Shown one piece after another: positions 1-8,000 of a stretch of 31,147 bases of DNA. The position numbers were made by a program, and so were the translations under genes. How positions within the stretch are numbered: position 1 is the first letter of the stretch; every line of letters begins with the position of its first letter. The DNA is from an uncultured Bacilli bacterium (lineage in GTDB: Bacteria; Bacillota_I; Bacilli_A; RF39; UBA660): the NCBI GenBank assembly GCA_934096535.1, contig CAKOMC010000015.1:1-31147 (forward strand), read 5' to 3'. The notes below the pieces were generated by a model. That model worked only from the letters and a program-made list of their open reading frames with translations, was not told the DNA's origin and ran no database searches.

Positions 1-33
1 CTTACAAAATTATTATACACTATTTTTTGATTT

Positions 34-73
34 AAAAAAAGACCATTAACAAAATTTAATTTGTCAACAGTCT
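34..73 (-). terminator. Intrinsic terminator of the hsp20 gene
   Basis: Read on the minus strand, a 14-bp stem (arms 60-73 and 40-53, closed with several G-U pairs) with a 6-nt loop is followed directly by a run of seven T residues. It lies 41 nt past the hsp20 stop. A second perfect 9-bp hairpin (75-83 with 89-97) sits between the stop and this terminator but has no T-tract of its own. Confidence 0.85.
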
Positions 74-114
74 GAAACATGCAGTTTTTGCATGTTTATT
101 TAAAAGTTTATATA

Positions 115-531
115 TTAGTCTTTAATTTCAATATATTTCTTTTCTGGTAATTTACCTTTATTTTCTACTTTAGGTACTTCTAAAGTTAAAATACCATTTT
201 TAAAGTTAGCATTAATATTTTCAGGTTTTACATCATCGCCAACATAGAAACTACGTGAACATTCTCCGTAATATCTTTCTTTTCTAATATATTTGCCACC
301 TTTTTTCTCATTATCTTCATTATTAACTTTAGCATTAATAGTTAAATAACCATCAGTTACATCAATTTTAATATTCTTTTTATCGAATCCCGGTAAATCA
401 ATATCGATTACATAGTTATCTTTATCTTCACGGATATCTGTCTTCATCATTTTGCTTTCGCTTTTTCTAAAGAAGGGATCTCCAAAAATATCATCAAATA
501 AGTCAAAATCTCTATTTGGTACTAACATCAT
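115..531 (-). CDS. hsp20: Small heat-shock protein, Hsp20/alpha-crystallin family
   Basis: ATP-independent cytoplasmic holdase chaperone that binds unfolding proteins during heat stress. The protein is about 138 aa, normal for the family. A short N-terminal region ends in FDDIFGDPFF. The alpha-crystallin domain covers roughly residues 28-120, with the typical YVIDIDLPGFDKKNIKI start and the conserved C-terminal GILTLEVPK strand; a short tail ends IEIKD. An upstream in-frame ATG at 540 would place the AAAGGAA ribosome binding site directly against the codon. The ATG at 531 gives 9-nt spacing and is preferred. The gene has its own sigma-A promoter overlapped by a CIRCE operator and its own terminator, so it is a monocistronic heat-shock unit, most likely repressed by HrcA. 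Confidence 0.95.
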   Translation of the reverse strand: MMLVPNRDFDLFDDIFGDPFFRKSESKMMKTDIREDKDNYVIDIDLPGFDKKNIKIDVTDGYLTINAKVNNEDNEKKGGKYIRKERYYGECSRSFYVGDDVKPENINANFKNGILTLEVPKVENKGKLPEKKYIEIKD

Positions 532-621
532 ATAAATCATTTCCTTTCATGTTACCCCTTTTATAGGGTACTCAACAATATAATTTTAATACCTGTAAGT
601 ATCTTTCTTACTTACAATTAT

Positions 622-650
622 GTTATACCACTTTTGATTAGCACTGTCAA
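622..650 (-). promoter_or_regulatory. Sigma-A promoter of hsp20
   Basis: On the minus strand a consensus -35 TTGACA (650-645) is separated by exactly 17 nt from a -10 TATAAC (627-622). The predicted start lies near 615, leaving a leader of about 80 nt before the hsp20 start codon. The -35 hexamer is embedded in the CIRCE element. Confidence 0.85.
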
Positions 651-664
651 GCGATAAGTGCTAA
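638..664. promoter_or_regulatory. CIRCE operator (HrcA binding site)
   Basis: Inverted repeat of TTAGCACT (638-645) and AGTGCTAA (657-664). It matches the known CIRCE consensus TTAGCACTC-N9-GAGTGCTAA in arm sequence and 9-nt spacer. Only the innermost base of each arm differs (G at 646, A at 656). It covers the -35 box and upstream part of the hsp20 promoter, consistent with steric repression by HrcA. Confidence 0.9.
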
Positions 665-720
665 TAATTTATTTTTTCTGTCATTCCAGCATAAAGCTTT
701 AAAGGTTCAATAATAAATAA

Positions 721-755
721 GCTACTTTTAAATTTAATTATTTATTTAAAATAGC
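721..755 (-). terminator. Possible AT-rich terminator overlapping the end of the ABC transporter gene
   Basis: Arms 744-755 and 721-733 can pair on the minus strand (GCTA-TTTTAAAT against ATTTAAAA-TAGC with one bulged base), followed by a TTATTTATTATT stretch. The stem is almost all A-T and overlaps the stop codon at 738, so efficiency is doubtful. Confidence 0.4.
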
Positions 756-3206
756 ATCGACGGGTTGCATTTCATTTATTCTACTACAATTAGCTAAACT
801 TAAAAGCCAAGATAAAACTAGACCAAAGCTTAATGTTAGAAAAGGAGCAAGGGCATTTATTTGGATACCCCCAATATACTCATAATTATCAAAAAACATT
901 TTATTAGCAAAATTACAAGCTACTGTCCACATTAATATCGATAAAATAAAGGCTATAACGGTAATAATAACTGCTTCATAAGTAAATATTTTATAAATAT
1001 CTTTATTTTTAGCCCCTAAACTTTTTAAAATACCAATATTTTTCTTAGCATAACTAATAGTTGTATTGATAAAATTAAATAGTAAGATAAGAGCAAAGAT
1101 AGCAACAACACAAGCTATAATAACTAAATAAGTATGTAAGTGATAATAAATATTATCAATAGCGCCAATATCACCACCTAAATCACTTTCCATTACTAAA
1201 TAATTGCCGTCCTCATGAATATTATTCATATAATCATACTTAGTTAAAAGATCATTAAGTTCATCCTTAGTTTTAAAACCTATATAAACTTTTTCGATAA
1301 ATTTCTTACTCTTATCACCATTATTATACATTTCTTTACTTATATAACTATAATCATCAAAGGTAACCCCAGCAACTTTTAGAATAGTAGTATAATTACT
1401 ATCTCTATAAACTTTAACCATATCCCGAGAAACTAAATTAAATTCATCTTTATATTTAATAAATATATCTTTAATAAATACGGGCAAGGCTTCACTATAA
1501 CTTAAATTATCATTTTCTTTTTGAAATTCCGCAAATTTTTTCCCAATATCACCAGTTGTTGGGGAATTATAATTTAAAATATCATTAGCGCTTATAATAA
1601 CTTCTTTACTACCTAAGGGCTTATTAGTTAAATTAAAATCTAAATCGTAATACTCCTCGGTCTCATAATACTTAAGATTATGTAACGTACCATAGATATT
1701 AGTATTAAATTTACTCGTAAAACTAACAATAAACTTACTTAACATTTCTTCTTTACTATAAAGTAATTCTTTATTATCAATAAATCCTTTGACATAGATA
1801 TTATTATCTTCAGTATAGCTTTTAAAATATTCTTGTAATTTTATGTTAGTCTTCTCTTCACTTCTAATACTGGTAAATAAATGGTCATTATTAAACTCAT
1901 TAATACCCACAATAGTTACTGGATATTTGCCTAAGTTAACTTGTAAATTTAAAATATCTTGCATAGTAGTTGGTTTAATTAAATTTTGATTAATATCATA
2001 AATTCCATATTTTATTATATTATAAGCAATATTTTTATCTATTACTATTTCGGTATCATTTAATGGTAAGCGTCCTAAATATAAAGTAATCAAACTATCA
2101 TCTTTTAATTCTACTATATTACTATAACTGGGAATGCCTTCGGTAATATTAGTAGGTTCGCCAAATTTAAGTGCAAATTCGTTATCGCGGCCAAAATAAG
2201 CAGGACTTCCTAATTTCAGGGTTTCATCATCATTATTAAAATATTTGGGATTACAATCAACAGAATCGGAATAAGTTTTGTCTTTAAAGCAAATTACAGG
2301 GCTAATTGCTATTTTATCAACATTATGTTTCGTTAAAGTATTTAAGGCAAATTTAGTCTTATTAAAAAGAACAAAGGTAAACATTAAACACACTAAGGTT
2401 AGCGCAAAAGCTGTAAGCAGGGTTGTCATCACGAACTTAACAGGTTTCATTTTCATATTATGAAGTGTAAATTTTAAAGCATAACGATTTTTAAAGTTAG
2501 AAGTTCTTAAAACAATATCTTTTTCATCGTTTTTTAAGGCAACAATTGTATCGTTTAGGACTTTACCATCTTGCATCATGATAAAACCATTACCAAATTC
2601 GTTAGCTAAAGTTCTATCATGGGTTACTACAATTACACATTTATCCGCACTTATTTCCTTTAAAATAGTCATTATCTGTCTTGAAGTAACACTATCTAAA
2701 TTACCGGTTGGTTCATCGGCTAAAATTATTTCTGGATTTTTAACTAGTGCTCTTGCAATAGCTACTCTTTGTCTTTGTCCCCCGGATAATTCGTTGATAT
2801 TACGCAGTCTTAAATCATAAAGACCTACTCTTTTTAAAATCTCATCAATATTTGTATTATTATTTTGATTACTAAGTTCTAAAGCTAACTTAACATTATC
2901 ATAAACATTATATTCTAAAAACAAATTATAATCTTGAAAGATAAAACCAACACAAGTATTACGATATTTCACTAAATCTTTTTTACTTAAGTTTTCTAAA
3001 GCAATATTGCCAACTTTAATAGAACCGGCATCAATCTTATCCAGTCCTCCTAAGACATTAAGAAGGGTTGATTTACCGGAACCACTCTCCCCAGTTATAA
3101 AGTATAATCCCTTACTAGGTATTTTAAAATTTACGCCATCTAAAGCGATAGTATCACTAGTCTTTTTAGCTTTATAAGTTTTTTTAACATTTACTAATTC
3201 TATCAT
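738..3206 (-). CDS. ABC transporter ATP-binding/permease fusion, MacB/FtsX type
   Basis: Single-chain half transporter of about 822 aa, expected to act as a dimer in the membrane. Residues 1-220 are an ABC ATPase: Walker A GESGSGKST (about 39-47), signature LSGGQRQR, Walker B IILADEPTGNLD and a VVTHD switch histidine. A first membrane helix follows (VMTTLLTAFALTLVCLMFTF), then an extracytoplasmic region of roughly 400 residues, then three C-terminal helices of the FtsX permease domain. This 1+3 topology matches MacB-type mechanotransmission transporters, which export peptides or antibiotics or act on the cell envelope; the substrate cannot be told from sequence. An upstream in-frame ATG at 3227 exists, but the AAAGGGA site 5-6 nt before 3206 favours the start MIELVNVKK. 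A -10-like TATACT lies at 3237-3232 without a convincing -35. It appears monocistronic. Confidence 0.93.
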   Translation of the reverse strand: MIELVNVKKTYKAKKTSDTIALDGVNFKIPSKGLYFITGESGSGKSTLLNVLGGLDKIDAGSIKVGNIALENLSKKDLVKYRNTCVGFIFQDYNLFLEYNVYDNVKLALELSNQNNNTNIDEILKRVGLYDLRLRNINELSGGQRQRVAIARALVKNPEIILADEPTGNLDSVTSRQIMTILKEISADKCVIVVTHDRTLANEFGNGFIMMQDGKVLNDTIVALKNDEKDIVLRTSNFKNRYALKFTLHNMKMKPVKFVMTTLLTAFALTLVCLMFTFVLFNKTKFALNTLTKHNVDKIAISPVICFKDKTYSDSVDCNPKYFNNDDETLKLGSPAYFGRDNEFALKFGEPTNITEGIPSYSNIVELKDDSLITLYLGRLPLNDTEIVIDKNIAYNIIKYGIYDINQNLIKPTTMQDILNLQVNLGKYPVTIVGINEFNNDHLFTSIRSEEKTNIKLQEYFKSYTEDNNIYVKGFIDNKELLYSKEEMLSKFIVSFTSKFNTNIYGTLHNLKYYETEEYYDLDFNLTNKPLGSKEVIISANDILNYNSPTTGDIGKKFAEFQKENDNLSYSEALPVFIKDIFIKYKDEFNLVSRDMVKVYRDSNYTTILKVAGVTFDDYSYISKEMYNNGDKSKKFIEKVYIGFKTKDELNDLLTKYDYMNNIHEDGNYLVMESDLGGDIGAIDNIYYHLHTYLVIIACVVAIFALILLFNFINTTISYAKKNIGILKSLGAKNKDIYKIFTYEAVIITVIAFILSILMWTVACNFANKMFFDNYEYIGGIQINALAPFLTLSFGLVLSWLLSLANCSRINEMQPVDAILNK

Positions 3207-3418
3207 ATAAATCCCTTTACTATTCATCTATAGTATACAAGAAAAAATAAGCTTTTTAAATACCAAATAATATTTTTTATCGAAAAATGATTACTGCAAG
3301 ATAAAAAGTTTAATAATTAAATGTTGTTTTTATAATCATTAGCAATTTTTTTTATAAGCTACATCAATTATTAATTCTTTATAGTTTATAATAAAAGCAT
3401 TTATCTATATTTTAAGAA

Positions 3419-4018
3419 TTAATCTTCATTTTTAACTAATTTAAGATATTTAGAATCTATTTCTTTTTTATAATAATTATTTAAAGCAATTTCTGATGCT
3501 ACCGTATCAGAGTAACCTCTTTTATAATCTCTTATTAGTTGGCTAACCAACTTAGTTCGTACTTCACTCATCTTGGCAAATTTTATAAAAGAAGTGGTAT
3601 CTTGAAAATCATCTTTAAATTCTTCTTTAGAATAGATAATATTATAAGAAACATCACTATTAATTTTATAATAATAATCCTTATCATAAACTAGTTTAGT
3701 GCTAACATCATAAATATATTTCTTATTATCTCTACTTAATTCAATTAAATAATAATCTCGATTACGCGACTCAAGTAAGTTAATCTTACCTCTTTTTTCT
3801 AGAAAGCAAAGTAGTCCTTTGGAAACTTCTTTTAAATTTCCAAGTTTAATATTACTTCTTAATAAAATAACTAACATGGGTAAATCATAAAAGTCATAAA
3901 AAGACATCTCATATAAAAGATTATCATCAAACTTTTTTATTTTGCCTTCATCTAAACCTTGTCTTATTTTAATATTAATTTGCATATCTTCATATAATTC
4001 TTTTAATTTTTCTATCAC
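3419..4018 (-). CDS. Conserved hypothetical protein, second member of a tandem paralogous pair
   Basis: A 199-aa soluble protein of unknown function with no signal peptide or membrane segment. It starts with GTG at 4018, with an AAAGGA site about 11 nt upstream. It is paralogous to its upstream neighbour at 4050-4649, which is also 199 aa. Shared positions include the LL..MS..D....P block near residues 34-50, a GK(I/V) near residue 75 and a DN(K/G)...IYD....LV(Y/F) block near residues 95-112. The 31-nt gap and shared orientation indicate one operon. The C-terminal halves have diverged strongly. No catalytic motif was recognised. Confidence 0.8.
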   Translation of the reverse strand: MIEKLKELYEDMQINIKIRQGLDEGKIKKFDDNLLYEMSFYDFYDLPMLVILLRSNIKLGNLKEVSKGLLCFLEKRGKINLLESRNRDYYLIELSRDNKKYIYDVSTKLVYDKDYYYKINSDVSYNIIYSKEEFKDDFQDTTSFIKFAKMSEVRTKLVSQLIRDYKRGYSDTVASEIALNNYYKKEIDSKYLKLVKNED

Positions 4019-4049
4019 TTTGTATCATATCCTTTTTTTATCTATATAA

Positions 4050-4649
4050 TTACTTTTTTCTTTTAAGAGCTTTTTCTTTCTTACTTTCAACAACCACTTG
4101 TAAATAATCATCAATAGCGGCACTAAGTCTAGCATCTGTATCATTTTGTCCTAATTTATAATTAGAAATACTTAAATCAGTTAAAACTATTCTTTTACTA
4201 TTACAAGTAGGTATTTCATAACTAATACAAGGATTACTAGTAAAGTAAGTCTTAATCTCGCTACTATCTAGTACTTCTATTAAAGTAGTATTAAAAAGTT
4301 CAAGATAAGTATTATAAGCAAATACTAAGCCCTTATCAATATCATAAATTTGTTTTTCACCATTATCTTTTTCTAATAAAATTAATGTAAGTCCTAGGTT
4401 ATTTCTAACAACTGTAACCTTACCATCAAAAGTTAAGAGGTAAGATAACGCCATAACAATTTCGTTATGACGCTTACTTTTAAAAAATAGGGTTGTTGCA
4501 AAGGTTACAAAGGGTACAAATGAATAATCAAAAGCACTCATTTTCGTTAATAACTCATCACTATAAAGATTAATTTCTTTATTTTTAACACCGCTTAAAA
4601 ACCTTTCTTTATTTATAATATTTTTATCTATATATGTAAAATCATTCAT
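4050..4649 (-). CDS. Conserved hypothetical protein, first member of a tandem paralogous pair
   Basis: A 199-aa protein of unknown function, paralogue of the next gene (3419-4018). The most conserved section is the middle: DELLTKMSAFDYSFVPF, then GKVTVVRNNLGLTLILLEKDNG, then IYDIDKGLVF. The C-terminus is very lysine-rich (ESKKEKALKRKK). No signal peptide is visible. The AAAGGTGA ribosome binding site lies 9 nt before the ATG, and a good sigma-A promoter starts 21 nt upstream of the gene, directly after the terminator of the preceding helicase operon. The pair is therefore an independent transcription unit rather than part of the helicase system. Confidence 0.8.
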   Translation of the reverse strand: MNDFTYIDKNIINKERFLSGVKNKEINLYSDELLTKMSAFDYSFVPFVTFATTLFFKSKRHNEIVMALSYLLTFDGKVTVVRNNLGLTLILLEKDNGEKQIYDIDKGLVFAYNTYLELFNTTLIEVLDSSEIKTYFTSNPCISYEIPTCNSKRIVLTDLSISNYKLGQNDTDARLSAAIDDYLQVVVESKKEKALKRKK

Positions 4650-4669
4650 CTTTTTTAGTCACCTTTTTC

Positions 4670-4698
4670 TTTATACCACAGATAACTTAGAAGGTCAA
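4670..4698 (-). promoter_or_regulatory. Sigma-A promoter of the paired 199-aa genes
   Basis: Minus-strand -35 TTGACC (4698-4693), a spacer of exactly 17 nt and -10 TATAAA (4675-4670). It abuts the T-tract of the upstream operon terminator, as expected for tightly packed units. Confidence 0.75.
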
Positions 4699-4700
4699 AG

Positions 4701-4725
4701 AAAAAAGCCTAAATTTCTAGACTTT
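4701..4725 (-). terminator. Intrinsic terminator of the first helicase operon
   Basis: On the minus strand an 8-bp stem (arms 4718-4725 and 4704-4711, one G-U pair) with a 6-nt loop runs into TTTTTTCTTT. It lies 12 nt after the stop codon of the 108-aa gene. Confidence 0.75.
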
Positions 4726-4736
4726 CTTAAAATTTT

Positions 4737-5063
4737 TTAGTAATTTTCTTCTTTTAATTCAAGATTTATTGTCGTATCTATTATTTTATCTAAAATGGTC
4801 ATATTAAGACCAATTCTTTTAATATAGTCTTTACCCATTTTACTTTCTAAATAAGTTAAAACTTTATTTAAGTAATAACTATCTAGTTCAAATATATCCA
4901 TATAATTAATTATAATGTCCTCTATAAAGTAAAAGCCTTTACTTTTAAGTAAGTTATATATTTCAATAAAGTTATTTTCATCGATTGATTTTAAATAATC
5001 TAAATTATAATTACTATATAAAATATCTAAATAAGTATCATTTAAGTATTTATCAAATATCAT
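4737..5063 (-). CDS. Small acidic helical protein coupled to the first giant helicase
   Basis: A 108-aa, leucine/isoleucine- and acid-rich, probably all-helical protein of unknown function. Its ATG overlaps the helicase stop codon in an ATGA arrangement (5060-5063), and the AAGGAA ribosome binding site lies inside the helicase coding end, so translation is coupled. A near-identical 106-aa paralogue (12477-12797) occupies the same position after the second helicase; the differences are few and conservative (for example DENNF/DSNNF and NYMDIF/NYIDIF). Conservation of both sequence and coupling suggests a dedicated partner such as a subunit, adaptor or inhibitor. No known domain was recognised. 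Confidence 0.85.
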   Translation of the reverse strand: MIFDKYLNDTYLDILYSNYNLDYLKSIDENNFIEIYNLLKSKGFYFIEDIIINYMDIFELDSYYLNKVLTYLESKMGKDYIKRIGLNMTILDKIIDTTINLELKEENY

Positions 5064-8000
5064 TTCCTTGTTTCTCCTTTACCATAAGTATTTATTATCG
5101 TTTCTAAAGATATACCATATCTTGGATTATTTTCTATATCAGAACTACTCATACTAAAGATATCTATTAGTTTACCCGCATTATCAACTAATTCTAAGTT
5201 ACTTGCTTCTAAATAGTTAATCTTACTTATTAATTCTATCTTTGATATTCTTTCAATTATTTTATCATTTATTTTTAAATCAATATTGTGATTCTTACAT
5301 ATTTCTTGTTTATATATTTTATCTTCTATTCCTTTATTAAATTTAAAGCCTATACTTAATAAAACTTGCATTTGGTCTATGGTTAGATATGTTTTGCTAG
5401 AATATCTGCCCTTCCTTAAGTTATTAATTTTTTTCCCTATCGCGATTAAATCTTCCTGAAAATATTCTTCTTTATTTACGATTACCTTTTTGCTTTTTAT
5501 CTTTTTCTTTTCAATATAAATAAATTTAAAATCATAACCATTATCATTTTTAATAATTCTTATTTTATCTTCGTCTTTAATTGCATTTATATCGATTTTG
5601 TTTTCTTGTAGTTTTTGTAGAAGCAAAACATAATCTTCAAAACTTTTGGGCATAATTATAGGGTCTCTTTCTTTTTCAGTTACAACCATTAAGCCAATAT
5701 CTCTTAACCATTCTACCTGTTCAACAGTTAAGTCTTTTCCACTACTGTTTTTTCCTCTTTTAAAATAACTAACAACTAGACCTATTCCAATCGTTTCAAC
5801 AGTCTTACCATATGTTTCTTCAGCTTTTTTTCTATTTTCAAAAAATTCAAACTCATACTCATCATTTATTTTGGTTATTCTTACTACTTCATGACTTTTA
5901 ATACTATTTATATCACGGCCTGTCTTATCTTGTGTCTTTTGCATCTCTTTTAAGAGCGAGACATAATCTTCAAAACTTTTGAGCATAATTATAGGGTCTC
6001 TTTCTTTTTCTGGTGCAACCATTAAACCGATATTTCTTAACCGTTTTATCTGCTCAGCATTTAAATCTTTTCCACTACTACTAAGTTTTCTTATTTTAAA
6101 CCAATAAATAACTTGACCTATTCCAATTGTTTCAACAGTCTTACCATATATTTCTTCAGCTTTTTTTCTATTTTCAAAAAATTCAAACTCATACTCATAA
6201 TTTGTTTTTGTTATTCTTACTACTTCATGACTTTTAATACTATTTATATCACGGTCTGTCTTATCTTTAGCATTTTGCATTACTTTCAGAAGCAAGAGGT
6301 AGTCATCAAAGCATTTTGGCATCATTATAAGGTCTCTTTCTTTTTCAGTTACAACCATCAATCCAATATCTCTTAACCATTCTACCTGTTCAACAGTTAA
6401 GTCTTTTCCACTACTGTTTTTTCCCCTTTTAAAGTAATTAATAACGGGGCCTATTCCAATTACTTCTACATCTTCACCATATTTTTTTCTTGCTTCTTCT
6501 TTATTAGCAAAATATTCAAATTCATACTCATCATTTATTTTGGTTATTCTTACTACCTTTAAAGATTTAATATTATTTATATCACGCCCTGTCTTGTCTT
6601 TGGCGTTTTGCATCTCCTTTAAGAGTAAGACATAATCATCAAAACTTTTGGGCATAATTATAGGGTCTCTTTCTTTTTCTGGTACAACCCTCAATTCAAC
6701 ATCTCTTAACTGCTTTATCTGTTCAACAGTTAAATCTTTTCCACTGTTATTTTTTCCTCTTTTAGAGTAATAAATAACAGTGCCTATTCCAATTGTTTCT
6801 ACATCTTCACCATATTTATTTTTTGCCTCTTCTCTATTAGCAAAAAATTCAAACTCATACTCATTATTTATTTTTTTTATTCTTACCACTTCTGCTTTTT
6901 TAATGCTATTTATGTCACGACATGTTTTATCTTTTGATTTTTGTAATTCTTTTAAGAATGAAACATAATCTTCAAAACTCCTTGGGTTCAATACTCTATC
7001 TACTTCCCAATCAAAAATAAAATTCAAGGTCTTTAATCTACTAATTTGGTCAGCCTCTAAGTCTGGACTTTTTGAATCTTTATAGGCTTTGCCTTGTCTA
7101 AAGGCATTGACATAGCGTCCTATGCAAATTAAGCCTGATTCATTGTATTCTTCTTTATTTATAATAATGTCTTTACCATTTTCATTTTTTATTTTTATTA
7201 TTTGAAAATAATTATTATTATCTTTCTTAATTACCTTTAATTTATCGTCACGACTAATATTATTTATATCAACGCCTTGTTCTTTTAAAATAGTTAAATA
7301 ATTAAATATCTTATTGAAAGTAGACTCAGGCGATGCTAATTCATCTATTTCTTCTTTTAAATCAACAAAATCACGAACGGAACTTTCAACTTGTAAAAAT
7401 CCTTGTAAGAATTTTTCTTCTTCAGTTTCTGATTCTTTTACTTTTCTTTGTCTAGTTGGCTCGTCTATTTTAATATTCCATAAGTCAATTAGGGAACCTA
7501 ATCTTAAGATTTCTTCTATAACTCTCTTATATTTAACATTATTTAAATCTTCAGGATTATTAAAATATTTAATATAGCGATATAAAATTACATCTAATTT
7601 TAAACCATTATTCTTTTCTTCTAAAATATTACTATTCTTATTAGGAAGTTTACCACCATTATCATTTATCCAATTTATAATTGTTTTTAAATCTTCTAAA
7701 TCATTTATTGGTGATTGATTTCTTTTTAAGTTAACAGTATTTATATTATTAACTAAGTCCATTACTATTGGCCGTTCTTCTTCGGTAAATATATGACCGT
7801 CAGGATAAGAATGAATACATCTACCTAACTGTTGATAGAATAGAATTCTCGAGTCTACACTTAAAGGTCGTAACCAGACAATCCCTTTGACTCCTTTTAA
7901 GTGAGCACCTTCATTTAATTTATCCATAACAAATAGTAACTTTGGTTTACCATTAGTTTCTTTATTAAATTCGGCTAATTCGGCTTTATTTTTACTATTA

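Noticed and set aside
5060..5063. Mycoplasma-like code (TGA = Trp), given the AT-rich Mollicutes-like composition
   Set aside because: TGA ends the helicases at ATGA junctions and ends the permease just before a terminator, while tryptophan is encoded by TGG in the HA repeats.
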